DNA from: a virus
Reading direction: 5' to 3' (one strand)
IMG/VR virus record: IMGVR_UViG_3300042386_000505
Coordinates: 1 to 38,580 of that record
DNA length: 38,580 nucleotides
A model generated the notes under the pieces. That model worked only from the letters and a program-made list of their open reading frames with translations. It was not told the origin of the DNA and searched no databases. The position numbers and the translations under genes are program-made. This document shows, piece after piece, positions 23,124 to 29,166 of the stretch (position 1 is its first letter; each line of letters begins with the position of its first letter).

Positions 23124-23450
23124 ATGGCAAAAAAATGTGCAGCTTGTGAAAAAGCTAAAATGAAAAAAATGCAGTCTGGTGGTTCTATAGAGAGTTTTTT
23201 AAAATCAAAACCTTCTAAATCAGATAGTGCTAGAGCTGCTGAAAGTAAAAAAGCTATTAATGAATATATGAGTAAAAGCTTTAACAAAGATGTTAAAAAT
23301 AGTCCTATAAGTAATGCAGCTAAAACTAAGACTATGGCTAAAGGTGGTTCTTTCCCTGATCTTAATAAAGATGGAAAAGTAACTAAAGCTGATATCTTAA
23401 AAGGCAGAGGTGTTATTAAAAAAATGGGTGGTCCTACTAAAAAGAAGTAA
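23124..23450 (+). CDS. Basic mini-protein 5, with EF-hand-like loop
   Basis: The 108-residue protein starts MAKKCAACEKAKMKKMQSGGS (C5 and C8) and ends KKMGGPTKKK. Near the end is FPDLNKDGKVTKADILKGRG: residues 79-90 (DLNKDGKVTKAD) fit an EF-hand/dockerin calcium loop, with D79, N81, D83, G84, V86 and D90 in the right places. I recall the FPDLNKDGKVT pattern from small proteins of several large phages. Calcium binding might switch its fold or packing. It may be a fusion of an array-type scaffold with this loop. Confidence 0.62.
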   Translation: MAKKCAACEKAKMKKMQSGGSIESFLKSKPSKSDSARAAESKKAINEYMSKSFNKDVKNSPISNAAKTKTMAKGGSFPDLNKDGKVTKADILKGRGVIKKMGGPTKKK

Positions 23451-23451
23451 T

Positions 23452-23733
23452 ATGAAAAAACTAGCAAAAGCTCAAATGGGCAAGATTGTTAAATCTGTAG
23501 GTAATACACTTCTTAAGAAAAGACCTACAAAACAAGTCTTTGGTGCAGCTGGTGCTATAACTGGTGGTTTAGGAACTGCAGCTGCTATCTCAACATATCA
23601 AGCTAAAAAACAATTTGCAGAAAAAGAAAAAAGTCCAGAAGGTATTGCTCAAAAGAAAAAGTATGAAGATTTAAAAAAACAATATCCAAAGTCTTTTAAA
23701 AAAAAGATGGGTGGCTCAATTAAAAAGAAATAG
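23452..23733 (+). CDS. Basic mini-protein 6 of the array
   Basis: I start at ATG 23452 (MKKLAKAQMGKIVKSV) because a start further upstream at 23410 would overlap the previous gene and add 14 residues unlike the family. The 93-residue product has an Ala/Gly-rich hydrophobic section (FGAAGAITGGLGTAAAI, about 28-44), then a charged helix, and the tail KKKMGGSIKKK. It is the nearest relative of members 1 and 7 in layout. Confidence 0.65.
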   Translation: MKKLAKAQMGKIVKSVGNTLLKKRPTKQVFGAAGAITGGLGTAAAISTYQAKKQFAEKEKSPEGIAQKKKYEDLKKQYPKSFKKKMGGSIKKK

Positions 23734-23734
23734 T

Positions 23735-24025
23735 ATGAAAAAAACAAGTAAAGCTTTACCTAAAGCACAGTATGGAAAAGTTATAAAAGCTGCTGGTAAA
23801 AGAGCTGCAGATGCTATAGTAAGAAAGAAAGAAATGGCTAATGATCTTAAAGCAGCAGCTGCACTAGGAGTAGGAGCAGGAGGATGGATGGCTGTAAATG
23901 AAGATGTTAAAAAGAAAAAATTAGGACCATACTCTTCAAATAGCAGTGTTAACAAAACTCAAACAGACTCTCTTAGTAAAGCAAAGAAAAAAGTAGGTGG
24001 TGCTATTAAAAGTAAAAAGAAATAG
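23735..24025 (+). CDS. Basic mini-protein 7 of the array
   Basis: The start is ATG 23735, 1 nt after the previous stop; the upstream ATG at 23711 lies inside the preceding gene's tail. The 96-residue protein reads MKKTSKALPKAQYGKVIKAAGK at the start, has AAALGVGAGGWMAVN in the middle (an ALGVGAG shared with member 1) and ends KKKVGGAIKSKKK. The hydrophobic middle is long enough to touch a membrane. Stop is TAG, with the next ATG 3 nt on. Confidence 0.65.
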   Translation: MKKTSKALPKAQYGKVIKAAGKRAADAIVRKKEMANDLKAAAALGVGAGGWMAVNEDVKKKKLGPYSSNSSVNKTQTDSLSKAKKKVGGAIKSKKK

Positions 24026-24027
24026 TA

Positions 24028-24183
24028 ATGGCTGAAAAAAAGGATAAGAATTGGATACAAAAAGCAGTTAATCCTGCACATAAAGGATACTGCACTCCAA
24101 TGACTAAAGCTACTTGTACTCCTAAAAGGAAAGCATTAGCTATGACTTTTAAGAAAATGGCAGCTGCTAGAAAAAAGAAATAA
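24028..24183 (+). CDS. Small basic protein with CTPMTK/CTPKRK motif
   Basis: This 51-residue ORF has NWIQKAVNPAHKGYCTPMTK followed by CTPKRKALAMTFKKMAAARKKK. I recognise the (KGYCTPMTK..CTPRRKAL..TFKKMA) pattern as a small conserved protein found in many large phages near capsid and connector genes; function unknown to me. The two Cys are ten residues apart and might bind a metal or form a disulphide. It lacks the GG tail, so it is a neighbour of the array rather than a clear paralogue. Confidence 0.6.
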   Translation: MAEKKDKNWIQKAVNPAHKGYCTPMTKATCTPKRKALAMTFKKMAAARKKK

Positions 24184-24184
24184 T

Positions 24185-24334
24185 ATGGCAAAGCAGATGA
24201 TCAAAAGAAAAGATGGTAGTGTATCTCAAAGAGGTCTTTGGGATAACATCAGAGCTAACAAAGGTTCTGGTAAAGCACCTACCAAAGAAATGCTTAAACA
24301 AGAAAAAAAGATTAAAGCTAAAACTAAGAAATAA
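24185..24334 (+). CDS. Small basic protein, 49 aa
   Basis: The 49-residue product (MAKQMIKRKDGSVSQRGLWD, then RANKGSGKAPTKEMLKQEKK) is another small conserved-type phage protein; the S.RGLWDNIRANKGSG..PTKEML pattern recurs beside the gene that follows. It starts 1 nt after the previous stop and its TAA overlaps the next ATG (TAATG, 24332-24336). Function unknown. Confidence 0.58.
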   Translation: MAKQMIKRKDGSVSQRGLWDNIRANKGSGKAPTKEMLKQEKKIKAKTKK

Positions 24335-24606
24335 TGGCAAAGACTGCAGCTTGGACCAGAAAAGAAGGTAAGAATCCTTCTGGAGGATTAAATAAAAAAG
24401 GTGTTGCTTCTTATAGAGCAGCTAATCCTGGTAGTAAACTTCAAACAGCTGTTACTACTAAACCATCTAAACTTGATCCGGATAGCAAAGATGCTAAAAG
24501 GAGAAAGTCATTTTGTGCAAGAATGTCTGGTGTTAAAGGACCTATGAAAGATGAAAAAGGAAGACCTACTAGAAAAGCTCTTTCTTTAAAAAAGTGGAAC
24601 TGTTAA
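24334..24606 (+). CDS. DUF6321-like small basic protein
   Basis: The 90-residue protein reads AWTRKEGKNPSGGLNKKGVA, then NPGSKLQTAV, and RRKSFCARMSGVKGPMK and ends KALSLKKWNC. This is the pattern I associate with DUF6321, a family of small phage proteins of unknown role (W.RKEGKNP.GGLN..G...Y....PG; RR.SFCARM.GMK; ..L.KW.C). It ends in Cys rather than a GG-lysine tail. Its place among virion genes suggests a minor structural or packaged protein. Confidence 0.68.
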   Translation: MAKTAAWTRKEGKNPSGGLNKKGVASYRAANPGSKLQTAVTTKPSKLDPDSKDAKRRKSFCARMSGVKGPMKDEKGRPTRKALSLKKWNC

Positions 24607-24617
24607 AATAATATACT

Positions 24618-25223
24618 ATGAAAAAAACAACTAACTCAAATCCATTAAAGTACTTTAATGATGAGAAGGCTAAAAAAGTAGCTAAGCTTACTAAGGCTCA
24701 AGATGGGATGAACTATACTCGTAAATATGTATCTAATGTATTTGACAATGACCAATCTTTTTTAAATAGTACTAAAGAGGCACCTAAGAAATTTAATATT
24801 GTAAAAAACATTAAAGAAAAAATTAATGAGTATAAAGAAGATAAAGCCAATAGAGATGCTTATAAAAATAGACCAAGATTTACAGCTACATCTGTATTGG
24901 TTCCAATACCTGAATCCTATACAAATACAAAAGCTGTGTCTGATACTTCTTCTACTAAAAAAGTTAATACTACCCCTACTAAAAAAGTAGAAACAAAAGG
25001 TCCTAAAGGAGTAATTCCAGGAACTAGTACAAGTAAAAGTACTTATACAGATAAAGATAGTAAACCTGTTTATACAGATACTTCTAGACCTAATGAATAC
25101 TTTACTATGACAAAAACAAAAGCTGGTCAGGATAGTTTAGCTCCATACAATTCTCAAATGGGATTATATGGTGAAGTAAGAAAAAAATCAGGTGGTCAAA
25201 CTAAATCTAAAAAGAAGAAATAA
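24618..25223 (+). CDS. Largest array member, 201 aa
   Basis: The 201-residue protein shares the array architecture with a longer body: a KLTKAQDGMNY mark near residue 25-36, a charged helical part, a Thr/Ser/Lys-rich disordered middle (SSTKKVNTTPTKKVETKGPK), and the tail VRKKSGGQTKSKKKK. The DNA for RKKSGG (25179-25196) is identical over 18 nt to the scaffold gene's C-terminal coding sequence (18395-18412). Its TAA overlaps the ATG of the next gene. Possibly a packaged protein. Confidence 0.62.
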   Translation: MKKTTNSNPLKYFNDEKAKKVAKLTKAQDGMNYTRKYVSNVFDNDQSFLNSTKEAPKKFNIVKNIKEKINEYKEDKANRDAYKNRPRFTATSVLVPIPESYTNTKAVSDTSSTKKVNTTPTKKVETKGPKGVIPGTSTSKSTYTDKDSKPVYTDTSRPNEYFTMTKTKAGQDSLAPYNSQMGLYGEVRKKSGGQTKSKKKK

Positions 25224-25408
25224 TGGGAAAATATAAATTACCAAGCTATCCTAACAGTGAAAACCAGGATGCAAAGAATAACAAGATTATGGAGCAATTC
25301 CGTAAGTTTAAAGAACAAGGTAACCGCGTAGAGGCTGTTAGTGTATTCAACTTAGACAACATGCCTCCAACTGTAGTTCCTGATTTTAAAAAACCTAAGA
25401 AAAAATAA
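25223..25408 (+). CDS. Hypothetical protein, 61 aa
   Basis: The 61-residue protein starts at an ATG sharing its A with the previous TAA (TAATG) and ends the same way into the next gene. It has a charged helix (NNKIMEQFRKFKEQGNRVEAVSV, in part) and ends in the basic KKPKKK. It lacks the GG tail. Overlaps on both sides support translation. I recall no function; a small connector-associated protein is possible. Confidence 0.58.
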   Translation: MGKYKLPSYPNSENQDAKNNKIMEQFRKFKEQGNRVEAVSVFNLDNMPPTVVPDFKKPKKK

Positions 25409-26112
25409 TGTTAGCTAGCACTATACTTTTAAAGGTTCAAGAAAGACTTAATAAGCTTGCAAGTAATGACTATGATAATATTCAGAACTGGCAAATTGTT
25501 GAAGCTTTTAATAAGGGTCAAGTAGATTGGTGCCGTAGAAACCTTCATGGTTTAAATATTGTTAAAGAAGGTGATGAGCAATCTACTCGTAGAATAGATG
25601 ACTTGCAAGTACTGCTTGTTAATACTATTTTAAATATGAATAACAAACAAACCTATTATGAAAGTGTGACCTTTCCTACTGATTATTTACAGTGGAAAAG
25701 AGTATCTGCAGGCGCTACTAGTGAATGTTGTCCAGATCCTAAACCTATTGTTATATACTTAGCTGAGGTTGCCAATGTGGATGAGCTTCTTAGAGATTTT
25801 AATAAGCGCCCAGACTTTGAGTTTGGTGAAACTTTTGCTACCTTATCTAACAATAATTTAAAGATCTATACTAATGGTTTATTTAAACCGGTTAATGTAA
25901 CTTTATATTATTATAGACAACCTGTAAGAATGCAGATTGCTGGAGTAGAAGATCCTTACACAGGACTTATCCCTACAGTAACAGTTAATCCTGAATTTAA
26001 GGATGACTTAGTAGAGGTGTTTGTAGATGAAGCGGTTAAGATCCTTGCCGGTGATATTGAGTCTATGACTCAGTACCAAAGAATGAGTCAATCAACAGAA
26101 GAAAATAACTAA
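25408..26112 (+). CDS. Putative head-tail connector / ring protein
   Basis: The 234-residue protein begins LLKVQERLNKLASNDYDNIQ and has WQIVEAFNKGQVDWCRRNLHG, a helix pair I associate with connector or adaptor proteins of crAss-like and related Bacteroidota phages, followed by a beta-rich body and a C-terminal helix (DDLVEVFVDEAVKILAGDIE). Comparable helix-then-sheet layout appears in the ring proteins encoded at 37631 and 38307. It would sit at the portal-tail junction. The assignment is from memory of the family, not a search. Confidence 0.5.
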   Translation: MLASTILLKVQERLNKLASNDYDNIQNWQIVEAFNKGQVDWCRRNLHGLNIVKEGDEQSTRRIDDLQVLLVNTILNMNNKQTYYESVTFPTDYLQWKRVSAGATSECCPDPKPIVIYLAEVANVDELLRDFNKRPDFEFGETFATLSNNNLKIYTNGLFKPVNVTLYYYRQPVRMQIAGVEDPYTGLIPTVTVNPEFKDDLVEVFVDEAVKILAGDIESMTQYQRMSQSTEENN

Positions 26113-26114
26113 TC

Positions 26115-26615
26115 ATGGAAGAAACACAATCTAGATTTTTAAAAAGAACTCCTGAAAAAATACAAGGAATCAGTAGACCAAAACCTGAACCGGTAAAAGC
26201 AAATCCTGCACCAAATACTGGAGCAGGTGGAAGTTCTGTGGATAATATGGTATCAGCATGTGCCTCAGAACTCATGAATGCTAGAACTAGTTTTCATAAA
26301 CTTCATTTAAAGATTAAAGGTGATGGTTCTTATGCAGCTCATACTGCTCTAAATGCTTTCTACGATGAACTACCTGATCAAACAGACACTCTTATTGAAG
26401 GCTACCAAGGAGCTGCTGAAAAACTATTAAGTTATACAGAAACTACTCCTAGAATACTAGATACAGTTTCAGATGCTGTAGCTTATTTAAGAGATTTGTC
26501 AGCTATTATCACAAAACTACAAGGAATGCTGCCTTACTCAGAAATTGTTAACAACTTAGATCTAGTTAAAGACTCTATTAATTCAACTAAATATAAATTA
26601 CTTTTCTTAAAATAA
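26115..26615 (+). CDS. Dps/ferritin-like protein (DUF5856-like)
   Basis: The 166-residue protein has a disordered Pro-rich N-terminus (~40 residues) and then a four-helix domain. In the helices are H64, H76, D91 and E95 with spacings 12, 15 and 4, exactly those of the Dps ferroxidase ligands (E. coli Dps H51, H63, D78, E82), and a Gly five residues after the first His as in Dps. The family fits what I recall as DUF5856 in phages. Dps proteins oxidise iron and can bind DNA. It lies 2 nt after the connector gene, among virion genes, so it may be packaged. N80 replaces the Dps D67 position. Confidence 0.68.
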   Translation: MEETQSRFLKRTPEKIQGISRPKPEPVKANPAPNTGAGGSSVDNMVSACASELMNARTSFHKLHLKIKGDGSYAAHTALNAFYDELPDQTDTLIEGYQGAAEKLLSYTETTPRILDTVSDAVAYLRDLSAIITKLQGMLPYSEIVNNLDLVKDSINSTKYKLLFLK

Positions 26616-26647
26616 TTTGCATATAATAAAACTAATTAATACATTTA
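26616..26647 (+). promoter_or_regulatory. Promoter for the 539-aa virion protein gene
   Basis: TTTG at 26616-26619 is followed after exactly 20 nt by TACATTTA (26640-26647), one base off TAnnTTTG. The spacing equals that of the promoters at 8645/8669 and 28342/28366. The leader to the ATG at 26686 is about 35 nt, very A-rich (TATAAACTAAAAAAC), like the leader of the capsid gene. Confidence 0.5.
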
Positions 26648-26685
26648 CTACTTATTTATTTATAAACTAAAAAACAAAAAAAAAC

Positions 26686-28305
26686 ATGGCTTATTTTAAT
26701 CATGCCTTCACCAAGATGTTTCTTGGAACAGGCGCAACTCGCGATCTTGTGAGCACAGGTGCAGCTGCTTCAGCAATAGTACCTTACAATCCTTATTCAA
26801 CAGGTGGTATGATAACTACAATTGGAACACCAACTGTTGCATTAGCAAACTTACCTGTCTATCCTAACAATCCTCACACAGGTTATTTTGGATTTTTTGA
26901 TCCTAAAACTTACTTGTCAATTAACACAGGTCTTACTAATTATGATTGCTGTCCAATTATATTAGCTAGTTCTTCTGTATTACAGAATGACAAAATTGGT
27001 CCTTTCCATGGTGGTTATCAAGAGACTAACAAGTCTAAAATGATCAATCCTAAGTATGTTCAAAAAACATACCGTGTAGATTCATGTGTACCTAAACAAG
27101 CAATAGTATCTATTGGTAACACTCCAACAACAGGTACAGGTATTATTACTTTTGCTGGATTAGTTGGTGGTACTGGTTACGCTAATGGTACTTATGTAGT
27201 GAATGTTACAGGTGGTACAGGAGTTGGTGCTAAATTTACTATAACTGTAGCTGCTGGTATTGTTACTGGTGCTGTATTATATAATGCAGGTACAGGATAC
27301 ACTGTTGCTGATGTTCTTACTTTAGTTGGTGGAAACAATGATGCTACAGTAACTGTTGCTTCAGTTTCTACAGGACCTGCTTTAAATCCAAATGGATTCC
27401 AAGGCGGAACTACAGATGCACAATGCTGCTTCCAGTTCTTATGTGGTGAGACTTATTACTTACGTATTGATGTTAAAGGTTCTCCTGCATTACGTGCTTT
27501 AAATCACAATGCTTACCAAACTCTTGATGCTTATACAGGATGTTGTGCTGGTCCTACACCTACTGTTGTAGATTCGACTTTAGTGATGATCTCTTGGGCT
27601 GAAAAAGTACTTATTAATAACTACTTAAAACCGTTTATATTACCTGTTGTATTTGATGAATTAGGTGTTGCTTGGTATGCTCCAGGAACAACTGTTGATC
27701 CTATTACAAATGCTGCTGTATTACCAGCTCAGTGGTGGACTGCTTATGTATCTCCGGGTCATACTGCTGGTCAATGTGCAGGTCTTCGTTTATTTGGTGC
27801 CTTTGTTGGTACTGTATTTGGAGATTGTACTTTTCAAATCACTGACTTTTTTGAGAAAGAGCCTGTTAAAATTATTGCTTCAATGGTTGATTATACTGGA
27901 GATCCTTGTGTATTTGAAGGCATCTGTGTGTACAATGACTGTTTAGGTTTACAAGGTATGGGCTTTGGTGACCAAGTTGTAAAAGACTTAATCTTAGCTG
28001 AATCATACTTACAAAACTTCTTTGCTAACAATGATCTACGTATCCGTGAGATTACTCAAGGTTATGACATGACAAGTGCTATTAACCGTAATGCATTATA
28101 CACAAGATATTTCTTGTTGCATAGTGTTCCACGTTGGAATAACCCAACTGGTGTGTTTGATGCAGACCGTTACATGTTAGAGATTATTACTACTGCGCCT
28201 AATGCAGCTTTAAATCAATTCTTAACAAACTGGTTAACATCATGTGCTGATTGTGTTGAATTTGAAGCAAATACTTGCACACCTTGTGTACCAGTAAATA
28301 ACTAA
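26686..28305 (+). CDS. Major virion protein with inserted beta-repeat domain
   Basis: The 539-residue protein has its own promoter and a strong terminator, features of heavy expression. Residues ~146-232 contain a Gly/Thr-rich beta domain (GTGYANGTYVVNVTGGTG, then VTGAVLYNAGTGYTVADVL) that resembles the adhesion-like repeats inserted in many phage structural proteins. The flanking parts have paired cysteines (DCCP, QCCFQF, GCCAG, CADC) and the conserved-looking NNDLRIREITQGYDM. I do not recognise the core fold. It may be a tail or capsid-surface protein; the last residues are Cys-rich (CTPC). Confidence 0.6.
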   Translation: MAYFNHAFTKMFLGTGATRDLVSTGAAASAIVPYNPYSTGGMITTIGTPTVALANLPVYPNNPHTGYFGFFDPKTYLSINTGLTNYDCCPIILASSSVLQNDKIGPFHGGYQETNKSKMINPKYVQKTYRVDSCVPKQAIVSIGNTPTTGTGIITFAGLVGGTGYANGTYVVNVTGGTGVGAKFTITVAAGIVTGAVLYNAGTGYTVADVLTLVGGNNDATVTVASVSTGPALNPNGFQGGTTDAQCCFQFLCGETYYLRIDVKGSPALRALNHNAYQTLDAYTGCCAGPTPTVVDSTLVMISWAEKVLINNYLKPFILPVVFDELGVAWYAPGTTVDPITNAAVLPAQWWTAYVSPGHTAGQCAGLRLFGAFVGTVFGDCTFQITDFFEKEPVKIIASMVDYTGDPCVFEGICVYNDCLGLQGMGFGDQVVKDLILAESYLQNFFANNDLRIREITQGYDMTSAINRNALYTRYFLLHSVPRWNNPTGVFDADRYMLEIITTAPNAALNQFLTNWLTSCADCVEFEANTCTPCVPVNN

Positions 28306-28328
28306 GAATTTATTAACCTATAAAGATT

Positions 28329-28362
28329 AAAGGGAGGTTGCTTTGCTTCCTCCCTTTTTTTC
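28329..28362 (+). terminator. Strong intrinsic terminator after the virion protein gene
   Basis: AAAGGGAGG (28329-28337) pairs perfectly with CCTCCCTTT (28349-28357) across an 11-nt loop and is followed by TTTTTCTTTT. This is the strongest textbook terminator in the window. Its loop holds the TTTG that serves as -33 element of the next promoter. Confidence 0.85.
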
Positions 28363-28373
28363 TTTTATATTTG
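28342..28373 (+). promoter_or_regulatory. Promoter overlapping the terminator
   Basis: TTTG (28342-28345, in the terminator loop) and TATATTTG (28366-28373) are 20 nt apart, a full Bacteroidota promoter. The ATG of the next gene is at 28381, only 7 nt after the -7 box, so the transcript may be leaderless or nearly so. Confidence 0.6.
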
Positions 28374-28380
28374 TAAGATT

Positions 28381-28944
28381 ATGGCTAGACACGTATTAAG
28401 TTTGGAAATTCCAGACACTCTCAATAAATGTATTTTTAGAATAGTAGATACTAGTGTATATGCACCTGATGTAGAAGTTACTTGTCCTTTATTGCAGATA
28501 ACGCTTCCGGGATTTATACATCCTGTAAATATTGCACCTCCTCAAATTAATCCAGGATTTAATGCTAATCTAACAGCATGTGATTTAGGTATTCAAAGTG
28601 CAGATTGTGGTACAACTTTTTATGACATTCCTGATGGAATATATATTGTAAAATATAGTGTTGAACCAAAAGATCTTGTGTATGTAGAATACAATCATTT
28701 AAGAATGACTTGTGCTTTAAACAAGGTTAGACAGATCTATTGTGAATTAGATATGGGGGCTTGTTTGCCTTCAGAAACTATAATGCTTAAGTTACAAAAA
28801 ATAAGATTAATACAACAACAATTACAAGCTGCTAAAGCATATGTAGAAGATTGCCATAACCCAAAAGGAGGAATGGAACTATATAAATATGCAGTAAGTC
28901 AGCTAGATAAATTATCATGCGGAGCAGTCTGCAAAACTTGTTAA
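28381..28944 (+). CDS. Conserved crAss-like phage protein, 187 aa
   Basis: The 187-residue protein reads LSLEIPDTLNKCIFRIVDTS at the start, then ITLPGFIHPV, NLTACDLGIQ, IPDGIYIVKYSVEPKDLVYV, EYNHLRMTCAL, and a C-terminal helix AAKAYVEDCHNPKGGMELY. I recognise this as a conserved virion-region protein of crAss-like and related phages, without assigned function. An N-terminal beta-sandwich and C-terminal helical hairpin seem likely. It opens the cysteine-rich appendage block and uses the promoter overlapping the terminator. Confidence 0.65.
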   Translation: MARHVLSLEIPDTLNKCIFRIVDTSVYAPDVEVTCPLLQITLPGFIHPVNIAPPQINPGFNANLTACDLGIQSADCGTTFYDIPDGIYIVKYSVEPKDLVYVEYNHLRMTCALNKVRQIYCELDMGACLPSETIMLKLQKIRLIQQQLQAAKAYVEDCHNPKGGMELYKYAVSQLDKLSCGAVCKTC

Positions 28945-28964
28945 ACCAATAAAACCAACATAAA

Positions 28965-29153
28965 ATGAGTGCATGTTTAAATTGTGGAGTATCCATGGGA
29001 TGTAGTTGTCAAAGAAGAGTTGCTAGTGATGGCAAATCTGTATGTGGAACTTGTATAGCAGAATATGAAAAAAAAATAAAGGGCACCGCTGTCCAAAAAC
29101 CAACTAATAGCACAGCACCAACTAATGTAAATGTATTTTATAAAGCACCTTAA
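28965..29153 (+). CDS. Small zinc-ribbon-like protein, 62 aa
   Basis: The 62-residue product has CLNCGVSMGCSCQRRVASDG and VCGTC: cysteines C4, C7, C13, C15, C27 and C30 suggest one or two zinc sites. The pattern C..C.....C.CQ.R.A.DG..VC..C is one I recall from small conserved phage proteins next to appendage genes. The C-terminus is Thr/Asn-rich and ends NVFYKAP. It has a double AACCAAT/AACCAACA leader. A structural or assembly role is inferred from context. Confidence 0.58.
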   Translation: MSACLNCGVSMGCSCQRRVASDGKSVCGTCIAEYEKKIKGTAVQKPTNSTAPTNVNVFYKAP

Positions 29154-29166
29154 ATAATTAAAACAA

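Larger units (their letters stand above)
22112..25223 (+). repeat. Array of basic mini-protein genes with shared termini
   Basis: Eleven consecutive short genes with 1-11 nt gaps or overlaps encode Lys-rich proteins. Five (22112, 22888, 23452, 23735, 24618) carry both K-A-Q-x-G near the N-terminus and a GG-x-x-K-x-K-K-K type tail. Three more (22432, 22634, 23124) have one clear end and a looser other. Repeated DNA for the tails includes CTAAATCTAAAAAGAA, present at both 22429 and 25223 ends. This suggests duplication and divergence of one ancestral gene. Confidence 0.6.

Noticed and set aside
22112-25223. Adenovirus-type GG-X protease sites in the mini-protein tails
   Set aside because: The GG before the tails recalls such sites, but the preceding residues do not fit the known consensus and no matching protease is in the window.
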